15,766 bases of DNA from Nitrospina sp. Lineage in GTDB: Bacteria > Nitrospinota > Nitrospinia > Nitrospinales > VA-1. Positions 15,271-15,766 of the stretch are shown here, in pieces (the stretch's first letter is position 1; each line of letters starts with the position of its first letter). Location of the stretch: contig JABJCF010000451.1 in assembly GCA_018665625.1 (NCBI GenBank), forward strand, positions 1-15,766, written 5' to 3'. Position numbers and translations under genes: made by a program. The notes below the pieces were generated by a model, which did not search any database, was not told where the DNA came from, and saw only the letters and a list, made by a program, of their open reading frames with translations.

Positions 15271-15766
15271 ACAAGGTTTCTCTCTTCTAGAGGTCATCGT
15301 TGCCCTGGCAATATTGGCAGGAGGGTTTTTAGCAGTACTCAACTTGTTCTCAGGAAGTGTGCGTTCTGTGGATTTTTCAGGGCAATATCTTAAGGCCGTC
15401 ACTCTTGCGAATTCAAAAATGAATGAATTGGAAATTCAAAACTATTTAGTGGATGACCGTTCAGGAGGTTTTAAAAATGAAGACAACTACCGTTGGGAAC
15501 TTGACATATCTCCCTACGATTCAGACTTGAACAATGAAGATTCAAACATTCAACTGCAAAAGATTTTATTGAAAGTTTTATGGAACGACAATGGAAATGT
15601 CCGAAATTTAGAACTTGCAACATTACGACTTGAAGGACAGTCGCACCCGGTTGCTGATAAAAAATTAGAACAACTTTTTAAGGGGGGTGCCGGCAATATA
15701 AGCACCGACGGGCAAGATGATGCTGAGACAGAAACTTCGGCACCTTCCACATCCACAGGCTCAAAT
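15260..15766 (+). CDS. gspI: T2SS minor pseudopilin GspI (C-terminus cut by window end)
   Basis: GspI nucleates the pseudopilus tip together with GspJ and GspK. The frame from TTG 15260 reads MKNEQG and then the prepilin motif FSLLEVIVALAILAGGFLAV (7-26). The stretch LKAVTLANSKMNELE that follows is typical of GspI. No stop occurs in the 169 codons to the window end. No ATG gives this frame: the ATG at 15267 hits a stop after seven codons, so TTG 15260, overlapping gspH by 11 bases, is the only reasonable start. No ribosome binding site is visible, which suggests coupling to gspH. Typical GspI proteins have about 120-130 residues; this one is already longer and ends in an acidic, Ser/Thr-rich stretch (GQDDAETETSAPSTSTG). 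Confidence 0.85.
   Translation, partial: MKNEQGFSLLEVIVALAILAGGFLAVLNLFSGSVRSVDFSGQYLKAVTLANSKMNELEIQNYLVDDRSGGFKNEDNYRWELDISPYDSDLNNEDSNIQLQKILLKVLWNDNGNVRNLELATLRLEGQSHPVADKKLEQLFKGGAGNISTDGQDDAETETSAPSTSTGSN

Noticed and set aside
10548..15766. Type IV pilus operon rather than T2SS
   Set aside because: The GspG calcium-loop signature and the G-H-I pseudopilin order fit T2SS; no pilM-N-O or pilT gene is seen.

Overview
This window looks like ordinary chromosome from a Gram-negative bacterium with a mid-range GC content. The evidence is a type II secretion system (T2SS) operon, an FxsA-type inner-membrane protein, a lipoprotein with a haem c site, and several Sec signal peptides. GTG or TTG starts are frequent (methyltransferase, 127-residue hypothetical, gspC, gspH, gspI). 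The radical SAM protein with a PCP_red-like tail, and the secreted HYR/PKD protein, would fit Nitrospinota or a deltaproteobacterium-like lineage. That placement is an inference and cannot be settled from this sequence. I see no tRNA, rRNA, CRISPR array, transposase or phage gene.

Left part (1-4416): a class I SAM methyltransferase runs off the left edge on the minus strand, followed by fxsA, also minus. Divergent from fxsA is a periplasmic protein with a secretin/TonB short N-terminal (STN) domain. It converges, with a 6-bp gap, on a minus-strand lipoprotein with a C-terminal monohaem cytochrome c domain. Divergent from that lipoprotein is a radical SAM/SPASM protein with a PCP_red-like C-terminus, the type of enzyme used in haem and haem-d1 pathways.

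Middle part (4417-6834): this stretch has few genes. A 500-bp intergenic region carries a three-copy 23-bp tandem repeat and a possible terminator. It is followed by a patatin-like phospholipase with no signal peptide. A minus-strand hypothetical protein faces the patatin gene and has its own promoter with a perfect TATAAT. Short C-rich/G-rich hairpins recur in the intergenic spaces.

Right part (6835-15766): a second STN-domain periplasmic protein, with HEAT-like helical repeats, lies 32 bp upstream of a 735-residue secreted protein built of Ig-like, PKD and HYR modules. A strong rho-independent terminator closes this unit. A new transcription unit then encodes T2SS components in the order gspC, gspE, gspF, gspG, gspH, gspI, with the last cut by the window end. 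The secretin gspD is absent from its usual place between gspC and gspE, and GspC has no PDZ domain. GspE (ATPase) and GspF (platform) would drive assembly of a pseudopilus of GspG with GspH and GspI at its tip. The secreted HYR/PKD protein is a plausible substrate, and the STN proteins are possible envelope accessories; both roles are inferred from context only.
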